Positions 1-13,587 of a stretch of DNA of 64,000 bases are shown here, one piece after another. Below the pieces are notes generated by a model. It was given only the letters and a program-made list of their open reading frames with translations. It was not told the origin of the DNA and made no database searches. This DNA comes from Cinnamomum chago. Lineage: Eukaryota; Streptophyta; Magnoliopsida; Laurales; Lauraceae. Numbering within the stretch: position 1 is the stretch's first letter; the number at the start of each line of letters is the position of its first letter. The stretch covers positions 11,716,001 to 11,780,000 of the forward strand of contig CP142451.1 in NCBI GenBank assembly GCA_038049695.1, in the 5' to 3' direction. The translations under genes and the position numbers were made by a program.

Positions 1-1595
1 ATTGGGCTCATAAATAAGTCCATACCCAAGTTTTTGGGTATGCATTTCCTCCCCTCTAGATTTTGGTAAGCGGCACAGTACTCCTGTCATAACTTACCTG
101 CCCAATGATCAATACCTAGGCAGTTTGCTTTCAAGCTTGCTTTGTTTAACTGTATATTGGTGGTCTACTTATATGAGTCCGAATCAGCTTCGTACTTATT
201 ATACTTTCACAATGAGTGGACCAATAACACTCCGACACGTCATTTAAGAAAAAATCACCTAAATTCTTAGATAACGTGTTGGAGTGTTATTGGTTCACTC
301 ATTGTGAATGTATAACAAATGCAATAGGTGATCTAGACTCCTACTTACATCCTTACCAATGGCAAGAAGAATAATAAGTATTGGAAAGTGAATCCACAAT
401 CATATTGTAAAAGAGTTCGAACTTCGAACTCAGAGCCTCCTTATTTTAAATCCTTCATCCATACTCAATCAACCATACTCAATCAACTATACAACACATA
501 ATTTATTTATTAGAGCCTATCTGAAAGTATCTAAAGTTGTTCTAAATGGAGCTAGTCAAAACCAAAATTTACCCCAAGCGGGCAAGCTCAACTTGGTCCG
601 CAATCTGTGAAATTCATATCCTCCTCATATCTAAAAATTTCATTACTAAAGCAGCTCTAACAGTAGATAGTCAAGAGAGTCATGCAGCCCATTGCCATCC
701 CTAAATACAATAAGAAGAACGACAATTATCAGTTCTACTTCAACTTAACTTCTGTCGCAAACGATAAATTTCATATCCACCACAACTCTGGGAAAAAAGG
801 ACTCATTATCAAAACTTACTCTTAAAATAGTAATCTATCAGGGCAAATCATGCAATCCAGTCCCATCCCTGAATACAAATACAATTAAAGAAAGGAGCAT
901 TGTCAATCAATGACACAGTATTTGCTTTGGAGAAACTTTAACATGCACATGCATGGCTACCCTCTAATCCCAATCAAAGCACTAATTTATCATTTCTCCT
1001 CTCCATACCCACCAATGTTGATTTCAGATGATTCTCTTAACATAACACCCCCATGGTCTCCTATGATTATAATACTCCCATTGCCTTACTAAAATCAACA
1101 TAAAATAAACGACACTTTCCTTCTTTTCACAAGAATCTTGGGTCGGTATTAGTTTACTGAAACCACGTGCAATGCTTCCCATCTTTATCTTTAACTCCTT
1201 AAAATCACCAAATGGCCATTTCCGTAACTCCCATTTTTTCGGTCCTGTAAAATTTCAGATGAGATGACCAAAGTGCCCTTGACGGCACTCATCGAGGACT
1301 GTACTGGGCTCGGGCAGAGAACCCATGTGATTCGGGTCGGGCAGCTTTTGTCGTTATCGGACCACCGCCTTGGGACGGGGGGCAAAACGGTCATTTCGTG
1401 AACCACGTGAAGGATACAGCCAATGCAGAGAGAGGGCGGTTTCGGGGGCATTTAAAACGAAGGGCGTTTATGAGATTTATTGCAAATCTGAGGGGTGTTT
1501 TGCAGCTGGATCTGCATAAAACCTCATGCTGCCGCCTCTTCTTCTCTCAAACTCATTTGCAGACTCTCTCTCTCTCTCTCTCTAAATCTCTTACA
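1..1595. other. Intergenic 5' flank of the DUF642 gene
   Basis: Apart from the hairpin element at 199-315, I see no gene here. The short open frames have no family resemblance and no supporting splice signals. The last 150 bases before the DUF642 start are pyrimidine-rich (a CT run at about 1565-1583) and contain AT-rich TATA-like motifs near 1450 and 1513, so the core promoter and leader probably lie at about 1450-1595. The transcription start is not determinable. Confidence 0.6.
199..315. repeat. Near-perfect inverted repeat, MITE-like hairpin
   Basis: Arms of about 52 bases (199-250 and 264-315) are reverse complements with only a few mismatches and are separated by a 13-base loop. The outer ends read TTATAC(T/A)TTCACAATGAG. 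The size and structure fit a short palindromic MITE. No target duplication longer than TA is obvious, so the superfamily is unassigned. Confidence 0.75.
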
Positions 1596-4552
1596 ATGCT
1601 TGCTTTCGCTGCGCTGTCGCTGCTATTGTGCGCCGCTGGGCATGTCGCCTTTGCCTTCACTGATGGTAAGCTTCAAACGTTGCTAAATTAGATGGCCTTC
1701 TTTTGTAATTATCTCTTTTACTGGGAGCTTTTTCAGCTGGGAATCTGATACTGATCTGATGCAAATTGGGCTACATCAAAATGATCAGAGCCGTCGGTTT
1801 CATTTTGGAGGGTCGAGATTGAATCATGAGATTTTGTTAGCAGTGTGTGTACAGCTCTGAGTGAGCGAGCTTACTGTTTGTCTATACATATTGGAGAGAG
1901 CCGAGGTAGTAAATTACGAAAGAGCCCTTACATGGGTGTAACTTGCAATTCATTCTCTTTAATAAGGGGTTATTTATGAGATTTCTGTACTTTTAATTTG
2001 AAATTTTGAAATCACTTTTGGGGCAATGGGGTTTGAAACTTTAAACTGCTTGGAAAATAACACTTGGGTTGGGGCTGAGGAGGGTGTTCTTCAATAAGAA
2101 GATAGTGAAAATTGTTGTTTGTGGTAATTTAAACCAGATGAGCATTTGATACTCTAGTCATTCTATCATCTAGGATTAAAAATACTTTTATCCTCTCACT
2201 GAATCTTCACACTCACTGTTGAATTGAATCATGTAGGTTAAGAAGTTACTTAAATTTTCAGTCACCCTTGGATTGAATCATCTAGGTTAAAGAAGTCATT
2301 AAAATTTTAAGGGCGGCCAGGATATTGTGGGTGGGTTTTGTTTTTTTAGCTTCCCTTTTCCATGATATTCATATTGAGGAGACCTTTTCATGTGTTTTTG
2401 TTTTAGTGGGCCCCACTGTAAGGAGGGCATTGTCGGGCACAGACAATCTGACCTTTCTCGTGTGAAAGGGTCGGTGCAATTGGATGTGAGGGATACGGCG
2501 GTGCGGGAGTCCCGTTCCTCTAAGGCTCCCACTCAGTGAAGATTTGTGAGGCCTGCTTTTCAATGCAATCTAAACCCAAAAAAACAGACTTTTCAATCTT
2601 GAATTGGGCTTGGATAAATTTTACAAGCAAAAGTTGTGCTTCCATCAAATTGATCACATCACATATAGAACGCATCGATATATGCAAATTTGTTTTTCAT
2701 GTTTGTATAATTTTTGAAAGAGGTTTAAACTATTTTCACAGGATGATTATTGATAAAAAAGGGTTTCATTGAGTAGCCTCACGAATTATCCCATGAGTGG
2801 GGGCTGTAGAGGATCCAATCTTATTGATCAATGGACCTTATAATGTATCAATGTTCTTGATGTAACAATTACTGGGCCTCACTCCATGGACCTAAAAAAC
2901 TAGTCCAAGGCAGGCCGAGCTCAGGTCAACCTTACTCAGCCCAACCCATGTCTATCCCAACTTCCCAAGTCTGTTTATTAGCTAAATACAATTTTAACTG
3001 CTCAACTCATGGAGTGGGCTTCTTGAAATGCAGGTCTACTGCCCAATGGGAACTTCGAGTATGGCCCAAAGCCATCGGAGATGAAAGGGACGGTGGTGAT
3101 TGGCCGAAATGCGATACCCAACTGGGAGATATCAGGGTTCGTGGAGTATATAAAGTCTGGGCAGAAGCAAGGTGACATGTTGCTGGTGGTGCCTGAAGGA
3201 GCATTTGCAGTGAGGCTTGGAAATGAGGCCTCCATCAAGCAGAAGGTGAAGGTGTTGAAGGGCATGTACTACTCTGTCACCTTCAGCGCCGCCCGGACCT
3301 GCGCGCAGGAGGAGAAGTTGAACGTCTCGGTGGCGCCTGACTCCGGCGTCCTCCCCATGCAGACCATGTATAGCAGCAATGGGTGGGACTCTTATGCTTG
3401 GGCCTTCCAGGCTGATTTTGATGAGGTCGAGGTGGTCATACACAATCCTGGTGTGGAAGAAGATCCAGCGTGTGGGCCACTCATCGACTCAATCGCCATC
3501 AGGACCCTCTATCCTCCTAGGCTCACCAACAGTAAGTGAAAAATTCAAGAGCAAGAAGAATGCATGTAGTTAATATAAAGATAGCATGAAATTTATACTA
3601 ATGGCCCAGTTGGATGCAAGGAATCATCAGGGACTACTGGTGAAATTTGGGTGCTTGATGAAAAATGTTTGAACCATTTTTCTGCATTTCCTCATGTTAA
3701 TTCTGCTATTGGGCCATCCAATTAAATCCAGCATATTAACAATCAGTTATGTTAATAGATTGAGGCTAGCCCATTTAATTACATTTGGACCAAATGGCTC
3801 AGATATGGTCAAGTTCCCTGTAAAGGGTTCAAACCTGCCCAATGGATGCCATACAAGGTCTGGGAAGTTGAAACCAAAACCCAGCCCACCAGTTCCTTGA
3901 AAGTCATTGGAACCACAGTAACATAATAATTAGCATGACCTTTAATTTTGGTTGTATTGCTGTTTCTTTCTTTTTTAACTAACACCCCTGTTTCATGTCT
4001 TCTTAATCCAATTATTCAACAGAGAACTTGCTGAAAAATGGAGACTTTGAAGAAGGCCCATATGTGTTCCCAAACACTTCTTGGGGTGTCCTGATCCCAC
4101 CCAACATAGAGGATGACCACTGCCCACTACCTGGCTGGATGGTCGAATCCCTTAAAGCTGTAAAATACATTGATTCTGATCACTTTGCTGTGCCAAGCGG
4201 CAAGAGGGCAGTAGAGCTGGTTGCTGGAAAGGAGAGTGCACTGGCCCAAGTGGTTCGCACTGTCCCTGGGAAGGTGTATACACTCACATTCGCCGTTGGC
4301 GATGCGAGCAGCGATTGCCAAGGGTCCATGGTGGTGGAGGCCTTCGCTGGGCAGGACACCATCAAGGTGCCTTTTGAGTCCAAGGGAAAGGGTGGTTATA
4401 AGCGCGCTGTGCTCAGGTTCACTGCAGTCTCACCACGGACCAGGATCATGTTCCTGAGCACCTTCTACACCACCAGAATCGATGGGTCACTGTGTGGGCC
4501 TGTTGTCGACGATGTTAGATTGTTAAGCGTCAGGAGGCCGCTTCATATGTGA
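1596..4552 (+). CDS. DUF642 family secreted cell-wall protein (BIIDXI/TEEBE-like)
   Basis: Three exons at 1596-1665, 3034-3531 and 4023-4552 join with canonical GT-AG introns (phases 1 and 1) to encode 365 residues, the usual family length. The ATG at 1596 was chosen because it begins a hydrophobic signal peptide (about residues 1-22, ending near AFAFTDG). An upstream in-frame ATG at 1398 would bury that signal. Exon 2 encodes the first galactose-binding-like module (starts LLPNGNFEYGP, ends near DPACGPLIDSIAI). Exon 3 encodes the second (starts NLLKNGDFEEGP, ends SLCGPVVDDVRL). The paired NG(D/N)FE and CGP-(L/V)-(I/V)D motifs are diagnostic of DUF642. Family members are apoplastic proteins reported to bind cell-wall polysaccharide and to affect pectin methylesterase activity. 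The exact orthologue is not determined. The 1.4-kb first intron is large and repeat-poor. Confidence 0.95.
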
Positions 4553-5889
4553 AGAAGAAGAGCAGCAATACAACCACCATCAATAGCAAAAGGGGTGCTT
4601 ATATATGCATGATATGCATTCCTTCCTCTTCTTTCCCCTATATAATTAATTAAGTGGTATACTGTTTGTAATGCTGGTGGTTGAGAGACCTTGTTTTGAG
4701 TTTATCATGTCTCAAGCATATAGTAATAGTTATGTAATAGAAAACCCAGTCAGTACTAGTGTGATTCTTGCACTTTTTGTGCAACTTTGGCTGAGGGAAT
4801 GAAAATTAGAGAAGGTGGAAAAAGAAGTTGGAATAACTTTTGGTTGTCTTTGTATCAGCATCATCAAGTCAGAATCTTGGAGAAATTCAAGAGCCACTAT
4901 ATTTCAATAAAATTCACTGTAGTTTTTATTGAGGGAAATGATTACAGGTTATAAAAGAATAGAGAAGATGTTGGCATCTATGATGGGGTCCACTTGTAGT
5001 TACACCGATATCATGTTAATCCTTGTGTAAGGATAAGGATTCTTATCTGTCTCCAAATAATCCCTCTCTCAAATTTATTTGAATGGTAATCTTATCACTT
5101 GGGAAAAAAGGATATGTATCCTTGTGTGTTGAGGGTTTTCAAATTGATTACCTTTTGGGCAATGGCACCAACAAAGGGAATAAACCAAATTCTCTCCTGT
5201 GCAAAAGGTAGTCCTTTTGAATTGAGAACAAAAATCTAACCCTCTTAATTATGTGCTATTTTTTGAATTGTAGTTGACTGTTTGACCTAAATTTTATTTT
5301 AATAAGAGTGATAAAGATGTTGGATCTATCACATGTAAAACTTATGTTTAATAAATAGCCTTAAAATCATTCCTTCAAATCACGTGGCATGGATTTCCTG
5401 ATTTAAAAGTTTCCAATGTTGAAAGAAAAATAGCGGTTCAACTTAATGACTCATTGGACCATGACCATGAGTTGCTTTATATATATATAGTGGACAATAA
5501 AAACATTTTGGTGGGACAATAAAAGGATTATTGCTTTTCATGCTTGCTATTTTCCATTTTTTGGTGCACCACTTTTTTGCAAGAAAAGAGGAAAATTGGA
5601 ATTTTTCACTAATAGCTCCGTTGGTAAGGCACCCTCTTTTCATTGGCTGTATGTTGACGGTAAAGGACATGGGTGAATATGTGTGCTCGTCTTAAAAAAA
5701 AACGAAAAAAGAAAGGGAGAAAAACTATTGCCAAGTCATTTCTCTTGGGTGCCACACAACCTATGACTGCTTGGCATAGCATCAAAGCCATTGCCTATCA
5801 CCACCAAGTTTGTCCATGTACAAATTACAATACCTCAGCTATAAGACCCATTTTTTTTTTCAAAATAATATTGATATACTAAACTTCCT

Positions 5890-5985
5890 TGTGCCTCACT
5901 GGTTGCTTGATTAGGAGTATATACAAGAGGTCAAAGGTTCAAGGATTGGTACCACCTTCTTCTTCACAAAAAAAAAAAAGTAATA
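5890..5985 (+). repeat. Possible degenerate SINE fragment
   Basis: A B-box-like motif (GGTTCAAGGAT, 5936-5946) is followed within about 25 bases by an A-rich tail (about 5968-5980). This resembles the tail end of a tRNA-derived SINE. The A box is poor and no target duplication was found. Confidence 0.25.
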
Positions 5986-6018
5986 ATATTTATATCATTA
6001 AGCTTGATATCTTCAATC

Positions 6019-6392
6019 TAGAGTTGTAAACGGGTCGGTTCTGATCCGTGTCCATGGTGGACCCGGAACCGTTGAGAAAAATGTGGAAATAGATCTGGAT
6101 CCGAAACCATTTCAGAACCAGTTTCTTGGCCGGAACCGGAACCAGAACCATATATAAGACGAGTTTGGATCGGGGTCCGGGTCTAGGTAGAGAATGATAT
6201 TGAAAAAAACATAATTTTTGGGAGAGATCTTCAAAAATTGAGTTAGTATGAAAGATCTCGGGTCCACAGGTCCAAACTAAGGTGGACCCGGACCCATTTA
6301 CTTATAAGGGCCTAAATAAAGACACGGACCCGGTTTTTAACGAGTTGAAACCTCTAGGTAATCGGAGAATCAGGGACTCATTTACATCCCTA
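6019..6392. mobile_element. hAT-type MITE, 374 bp, perfect 8-bp TSD
   Basis: Termini read TAGAGTTGTAAACGGG at the left and CATTTACATCCCTA at the right, imperfect inverted repeats. The element is flanked on both sides by the exact 8-bp direct repeat CTTCAATC (6011-6018 and 6393-6400). An 8-bp duplication with short inverted ends indicates hAT. The interior is rich in GGTCCGG/GGACCCGG-type motifs and has no coding capacity. Related copies lie at 27382, 51069 and 55468. Confidence 0.85.
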
Positions 6393-8551
6393 CTTCAATC
6401 CCGAACGGGATATGGTTGAAAAGATGTCATTTATATATGCTTTTTGGATTACTCTATTATATTAGTATGAAGGGGTTGGGCTTATGCTTGGGCTTGGAGC
6501 TTCAAGGGGTCTTTATTTTAAAATTTATTGGGCTTGACTTGGGTTGACACAATCCCATTTCGGGCTGAGATGGGCTCTTTTTGGCCCTACCAAGTGGCAA
6601 TTATTGTCCTAATATCCAACGTCTGTTGCCATTCCTACTCACGAGACTGCATTTACTGACTTCTTATTATCACATCCGCCTTATCTTATCATTAATCTTT
6701 GAAGTGTTCTGGGTTGACCATTGCCGCAAACCACAATCCAACATACAAGAGGATTTGGGCCTATTTTATTTTGAAGGCAAATTTGCTGGTAATTTATTTT
6801 GCAGAGGTATTAATTTGACGTGGGGCCATTTATTGCCTTAAGAAGAGCGTAATCCGTGGCTCAGGCAATTTATCCAATGAAAGCTATCCGTTTATTCTAA
6901 TTTTTCCATCAAACACAACACATGCCATTAGAACAAAACCATAGTCAATATAAATAATGTCAGAAACTACTTTTATATGAAGCATCTACCACAAGAAGAA
7001 ATTGTTGAATATGAAGTAATAGATCTACTGGAATCTACAATAGAAGAGAAAACCAAGAAATTCCAAGAGACCGCCGTGATTAAACTTAAAGGATAAAAAA
7101 GAACCTATAAAAGAAAGTTTTGAAAGTGCGAAACATATAGACTCAATCTCAAATTAAGAATTAGAATTCTCTTAGGCCCGGGCCTATTTGGATAGACAAA
7201 AAATAGAATAAAGTGAAGTTAAATGGGTTTTAACAGTCTAAAATTTCAACTCTATCCCGTTTAGATGAGTCTGACCCGATAGATCGATGAAGTAATGTTG
7301 TGAGCCAAATATACTCTATTTCATTTCAACTCTAAATACTTCAATTTCTTCGAGTAAAAGTGAATTCTAATCAAAACATTAACTTCAAAATAAGTGAAGT
7401 AAAGTACTCTACTTTAACTTCAACTTACTTCTCTTCACTTGACTCCACATGTGAAATCAACTTCATTTTCCTCCACTCCTCATTTATCCAAACATGCTTT
7501 AATTTAAGGTCTTAAAGCTAGTCCATCCAACCACTCAGCAGTGAGAAGATATGTGTGGTGTTGATAAGATTTTGTGGCACAAAAAGGTTGTGATCAAAGT
7601 CGTGTTACAAAACAAAAATATAAAAGGAAAGATCTATATGGTCCAAACCCGAAAGTTTCCTTGATTCTAGTGAGCAAAACTCTATAGTGGGGCCCACTGG
7701 TGGACCTACGAGTAGGCCAAGGGGTTCCATGCCCCACCTTAAGTTTTCAAAATATTATTTTTTACCACTAGAACTTTTGAGTAATTTTTTATTTTGTCCC
7801 TTATAATTTTAAAATTTTCTTTAAATAATTTTCATTTGCACCCGCCCACCCCCGCTAGTTCCATTTTTTGAGTCCACCTATAGTGGGGCCCATATATTGA
7901 AAATCAGATATGGTTTCAATGAACGCCCATCTTCTTCTTCTTTTTTGCTACCTAAGAACTCGAAGACGCGCCCACCCACTCAGGAACCATGTCCCGACTA
8001 ACTAATCTACACAGGTTGGGACAGTAAAAACCCTATAGGCCCTTTTCAAAATCTGTTTTAATGGGAGTTGGTCTCACCATAAGATTAAATATGGTAACTA
8101 CAAATGATTACGTTGTTAATCAATCCAACTGTGACACCGGCACGCATAGTGATATAATATGAATTTATTCAAAATAAAGATAGGAAGCTCATTTTGAATT
8201 ACTTGAATTTTCAATAGGTGGGCCCAATAATACAAGCAATGCAGTTCCATGGAGGAGAAAATCAGTGGATCCGGAGTCACTCAATCCACTCTCCCATATC
8301 CTGGTAGGCCCACCCACAAACCTTTCGAACCGTGTGTGTGTGGAAAGAGAGAGCCCGCGCGTGACATTTTTGAAAAATCTCCTGTCCTCATTTGTAATTT
8401 CTAACGTTACAATGGGCGAAAGTAGGAAGTTTTTAAAACCCACCCAACGCGGACGGCCCAGAATCCCGCTTACGATTGCAAGAGAATCCAACGGTCAATA
8501 GAGTCGCGTTTGCTTAAAGCTACTTGAGAGAAAACGCACGCTAGGGCCTCC

Positions 8552-8559
8552 CTATAAAA
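8552..8559 (+). promoter_or_regulatory. TATA box of the Ran gene
   Basis: CTATAAAAA lies about 115 bases upstream of the ATG and is followed by a CT-rich leader (8567-8595) typical of plant housekeeping promoters. The likely transcription start is about 8580-8590. Confidence 0.7.
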
Positions 8560-8668
8560 ACAAACTCTCTCTATAGGTCTCTCTCGTTCTTTCTTGAATC
8601 TACCTACACAAACGCAGCTGCTGTGAGGAATCTACACAGACAAGAAGTACGAAAATCTTCGATTTGCA

Positions 8669-11600
8669 ATGGTGAGATTTCATTTCGATCCTTCGATCCC
8701 TTCCGATCGTCTGTTGTTGTTAGGGTTTTTTTGATCTTGATGAGTTTTCTTTCCTCTTTTACTGATCGTGTCACGATCCCGTTTTCTCTTCTTGATTTCT
8801 CGGTTAGGGTTAGGGTTTTTGTTTTCCTTTGATTTGATTTCATATTTGTTTGTTTTCTTGTTTTGTGTTGGGTTTTAGGCATTGCCGAATCAACAGCAGG
8901 TCGATTACCCGAGCTTCAAGCTTGTGATCGTAGGTGATGGTGGAACAGGTATATGATATGATCTCTTTCTTTCTTTCTTTTTCTTTGATTTTAGGTTGAT
9001 CCGATCTTCTTCTGGGTTTTTTTTTTTTGGTGTTCTCTTTCTTCCTGTTGATGTGGTGTCTGATTTTGAAGATTAGGGTTTTTCAACTAATCTAGGGTTT
9101 TAGATTGGATCTCTTCCTATCTTAGTGGTTTTTTTTTTGGTTAAAAGTGATCATCTTGATCATGGCGTTGTAGAGTAGTATGCATCTTGTTTTTGTTTGT
9201 TTGGAGCCTCGATTCAGATTTTCCCATCTTGCTATCATAAATGTTTATTGGATGGATGTTAAGGGTTGAAGCTATAATTTAGTCGCACCGAGCTTTGCTT
9301 TGTTTGTATCATATAGGGTGATTATCCTATTTGCAATCTGTTTCAATGAACCTTTCAATGATAGTGCCTGATCAATCATGGAGCCTCTGAACAGTGATTT
9401 CTGTCATGCAACAAAGATTTTCATTGTGTTTGAGGACCCACGCGATCTTCGATCTCTATATTGAATTTTCTTGGAAAGAAATTTAGATAGTTGAGTTTTT
9501 TTAGCCACCTTGGATGCATTGGCTAAAACTATTCTTAAAATGAATTTTCTGGGGAATGCTACTATGTAAAATTCATTCTACAGTATTGGTACAAGCTATG
9601 TAAAATGAATTTAGGTTGTTAGTAAACGTAGTTTATCTGATAATTTACAGTATTATTCATAAATTTCAAGAGTGTTATGTGAGAATGCATTTGTGGTGTT
9701 GTTTTGGTACATGTTTGTTAAATTGTCATACTACTTAACAATATTAGTTTTTAGAGAGGGAGATCCATAATTGTAAGATGTGTGAATGGCAGCAACAAAC
9801 AAATTGCAGTGCATGCATATCTATTTTTATTATTTCTGCCATTGTTCAGCATTAAAATCTGAAGGGTGGTTATCATTATTCATTTCTTTTCTCTTATAAA
9901 GATGTGTTAGAGAAAGAACCTTACATCTTTGTCCAAGTATAGTTATGTTGCAAAGAATAATGTACATTATTAAGCAAACCTTACATATTAACATCAGCCA
10001 TCTCTTTTCTTCCATAAAAGAGTTGTCAGGCAATAAACCTGACAGCTTGCTTCAAGTAATCATGTTACAAAGAACAATATGCATGCTTAAGCATGTCTTA
10101 TGCAATTAGGGATCTGTGTTGGCAACCATGGTTTTAAAACAGTGTCACTACTCGGCAGTACAAGTGACTCAAGTCCATTATACTCAGCTGAGCTACTTGT
10201 TAGGTACCGAATCTGATACTATTTGGCCAAGAATTTTTTAACTCTGTTTATGTGGTTATTTTAGTAGATACCAGAAAAAAACAAATATACAAAATTGTAT
10301 ACAAATCGGAAGATGTATGGGAAAAATAGTGAACTAAATTATTGGTGTGGAAAACCTCATGACAAATAATTATATTAACTATCAAGAAATGGCGTACTAT
10401 GGTGTGCAAATTTGGGGTTTTAACTGAGATTTCTGTTTGTTTTAGGGAAAACAACTTTTGTCAAGAGGCATCTCACAGGGGAGTTTGAGAAGAAGTATGA
10501 ACGTAAGTGAGCTGTTTATCCCTCTTGGTTCTTATGTTTTTATTTTTTTATTTCTTCCGATTGTATATTTATAGTTGAAATGTTGGTGCAGCTACTATTG
10601 GTGTTGAAGTTCATCCCTTGGACTTCTTCACAAACTGTGGAAAAGTCAGGTTTTATTGCTGGGATACTGCAGGCCAAGAGAAGTTTGGTGGTCTTAGAGA
10701 TGGATACTAGTAAGTGTTCTTTAGATCATATGTTCATTTTTTCCAGTTTTTATGCATGTTGACAGTGTGGGATTGATGGGGACAATGCCAAGATGTTGAT
10801 GATGCATGTTAATAGTGCTGTTATTTTTGTTCCTATAACATTTCCTGTAATTGGAAAATTGCAACTGAAAGAAGGGAAGATTGTACAATTATTTTGGTTA
10901 CTGGTTTGTACAATTATTTTCCTGTAATTGGTAAAGTCTTCACACCGTCCAGCCCTTCCTGAAACTAACCCAGTAGTTTTCCCTTGTATAAATTGACATA
11001 ATTGTTGTGCTGCCATGATATCGTGTAATGCTTCTCTGTATGTTATTAGTTCTTATATTCAGTTGTTAGGCGTGCTATTAGTCTCTTTTGGTTGGTACTA
11101 TTGCTATCCCATTTATTTTGTTGCTTATCTTTGATGTTATTGTTCTCTTATGGTTTCTAACATCTTTAACCGTTACTTAATTGCATAATTTCTTGCATGT
11201 CTTGGCATTGGGACAAAACCTAGACAATTTGTTACCATCTGTCACATTTTAGGCAGAGTTTGGTGTCAGCAAAAATGCAAAGATGTTGGTGTCTCGTTGC
11301 CAATGATTGCAATTTCTGTCTGATGGCAACTTTACAGATTTCCTTTAATAGGGTGTATGCGTATTTAAGTTTTTGTGAATAGGAATTGCTGTCATGATTT
11401 AGATATTGTGATCTCTTATTGAGCTTTTATTATAATTCTCATTTATGTGATTAAAAAATTAGTGATCATTGTGTTGTAAACTTTTAATTGGCTATTATGA
11501 ACTGAGTTGCATGTTTTGCTTAAATTAGTAAAGAACCTTATAAGCCCAAATGTTTTAGTGCAACAAAACAATAAGTAATTCGAACTCAATATAACCGGAC

Positions 11601-13587
11601 CCTTCCCTTCTGCTGTTTCAAGGTAAGCTAATTATCACTTTATACTATCTATATTAAATAGGTATCCTTGTGCAGCTTCAAATGCAAGTAATATGTTGCA
11701 AGTTATCAATATGATTCATCTGGATAAGTTGGTGATTGGTGCTAGTTCTCCTAGTTACTATTCTAGTTTGGTTTAGTATATCAAACTATTTTTTTCCTTT
11801 TGTGAACAAATTATAAGGAATAAGCATGGGTTTTGCTATCAAATTTGAGTCATGCATTTTTGTATTCCATTCAACTAAGTAAAAAACTGGCAACTGTGAA
11901 TAAAAAAGACTTCTGGAATGGGAAGTGCGGTTGATTGGTGCTATCTTCAAGGAATAAATAAATAAATAAATGTAACAGAAGTTTCAAAGTACGTAGAGCT
12001 ATTTCCCACAAGGTCTACCCAGTATTTTGTATTACAAAGTGTTGCACCTAAACTGGTAGGTGGGGCTTGTGTTGGAAACTTACCTGATGTTTTAGTGGGA
12101 TATTAGTTTATTGGCAGCTTATTTATTCTCTTTTATGGTAGTATGTAGTATGTATTGGTAGAACATACTAACTTCTATTTGTGCAGTATCCATGGACAAT
12201 GTGCAATCATCATGTTTGATGTCACAGCTCGGTTAACATACAAGAATGTTCCGACATGGCACCGGGATCTCTGCAGGTATGTTTTGAAGCAAAGTATCTC
12301 TTGCGGTTTTCTTTATGTATATGATGCTTTATTTCATTTCTGAAAGTCTTTATTGGTGATGAATCAGGGTCTGTGAGAATATCCCCATCGTTCTGTGTGG
12401 AAACAAGGTTGATGTCAAGAACAGGCAGGTCAAAGCAAAACAGGTTACATTCCACAGGAAGAAGAATCTCCAATACTATGAGATTTCCGCAAAGAGCAAT
12501 TATAACTTTGAGAAGCCTTTCCTGTATCTCGCCAGAAAGTTGGCTGGGTAATAATGATTCTTGCATTGGCTTCTTTTCACCTCTATGCAATAATGTTAGA
12601 ATGATCTGATGAATATCTGCATGCCTTATTAGGGATCCTAATCTTCACTTTGTTGAGTCACCTGCACTGGCTCCTCCGGAGGTGCATATTGACATGGCTG
12701 CACAGCAAATGTAAGTATTTGGGCCCATTGCTTTCCTTTCATTGCATCTTGTTTGGCCTTTAGTTGTGACAATGGAAGACATCTATAGCCATATATGGGT
12801 GTAAAGTGCCTCTTTCTAATTGAGGAAAAGCAACGGCGCACCACCCCAAAAATCACAAGGGCCTGTTTGCCTTTGTAGATTACATAGGAAAAATGGTCAA
12901 ATGAGCTCCATTATAAAGGAATTATCAAAGAGGCTCAGTATTTCATTCCATGAAATTGAGAGCCCTGGTAGGATATAAGATCCCCCCCAACCCCTACATT
13001 TTCCTAATGATTTTATTGTCCACATCATAAACAGTGTTCTTCATGTGAGTCTAGTTGTTTGGGTTGCAAACCATATGATGCTCAGATACTTCAAAATAGG
13101 CATTGTATTACATCGCATGGAATTTGATGATGCCTTGCTTTTTTGTGCAAAATCTGTGTCCTTGTCACATCCATTGGTGTTCCTGCTGCATCCATGACAC
13201 TGTTAATCTCAATTGAGAAATGAGAGAAAACAACCGCAGCAGCAGCAACCAAACATCATTTTATCTCACTCATTGCTATTATCTTTCTAAACCAGTGTTG
13301 CATAAATAGGGACTGGATGTATCCTACGTCCATAGCCTTGTGATTTGTTATTAATTTGGACTACCTATAAGAAAATCTTAATTTTACTGCATTTGTTGAG
13401 CCCATCTATACGGCCTTGTCGGCTGGACTTTCTACTTGATGAATTCTTAGATGATATTTGTCCAAATATTTAGTCAGTCAGCATTACAAGTAACACTGGA
13501 TTGTTTCCTTTTTTCAGACATGAAGCTGAGCTATTGCAAGCTGCTAACCAGCCACTTCCAGATGACGACGACGATGCATTTGATTAG
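8669..13587 (+). CDS. RAN: Ran small GTPase (nuclear transport)
   Basis: Eight exons (8669-8671, 8879-8948, 10446-10502, 10592-10709, 12187-12276, 12368-12547, 12633-12710, 13518-13587) splice with GT-AG introns into exactly 221 residues, the standard plant Ran length. All G-box motifs are present: P-loop GDGGTGKT (residues 20-27), switch I region with EPTIGVEV (43-50), DTAGQ (68-72), NKVD (125-128) and SAK (153-155). The C-terminal acidic tail PDDDDDAFD is characteristic of Ran and absent from Rab/Rho. Ran cycles between GTP and GDP forms to set the direction of importin/exportin transport and helps spindle and nuclear envelope assembly. The first coding exon is only the initiator ATG. Intron 1 (8672-8878) carries telo-box-like TTAGGGTT copies near 8720 and 8804-8816, often seen in leaders of highly expressed plant genes. 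No key residue is lost, so I expect a functional gene. Confidence 0.98.

Larger units (their letters stand above)
4553..8551. other. Intergenic region between DUF642 and Ran genes
   Basis: This begins with the DUF642 3' UTR (an AATAAAAT motif lies near 4906). It then holds AT-rich DNA, two degenerate tRNA-like promoter motifs (near 5613 and 5936), the MITE at 6019-6392, and the Ran promoter at the right end. No open frame here resembles a known protein. Confidence 0.6.

Noticed and set aside
1398..1691. 97-codon open frame starting upstream of the DUF642 signal peptide
   Set aside because: The in-frame ATG at 1596 starts a proper signal peptide; the upstream portion has no family resemblance and is likely leader.
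3002..3443. Antisense open frames in DUF642 exon 2
   Set aside because: Shadows of the real coding exon on the opposite strand.
5613..5700. A-box-like TAGCTCCGTTGG then an A-rich tail
   Set aside because: No B box at the right spacing and no target duplication; not claimed as a SINE.
8604..8882. Open frames on both strands at the Ran leader and intron 1
   Set aside because: They overlap the leader and intron of the Ran gene and encode lysine/threonine or phenylalanine-rich low-complexity peptides.
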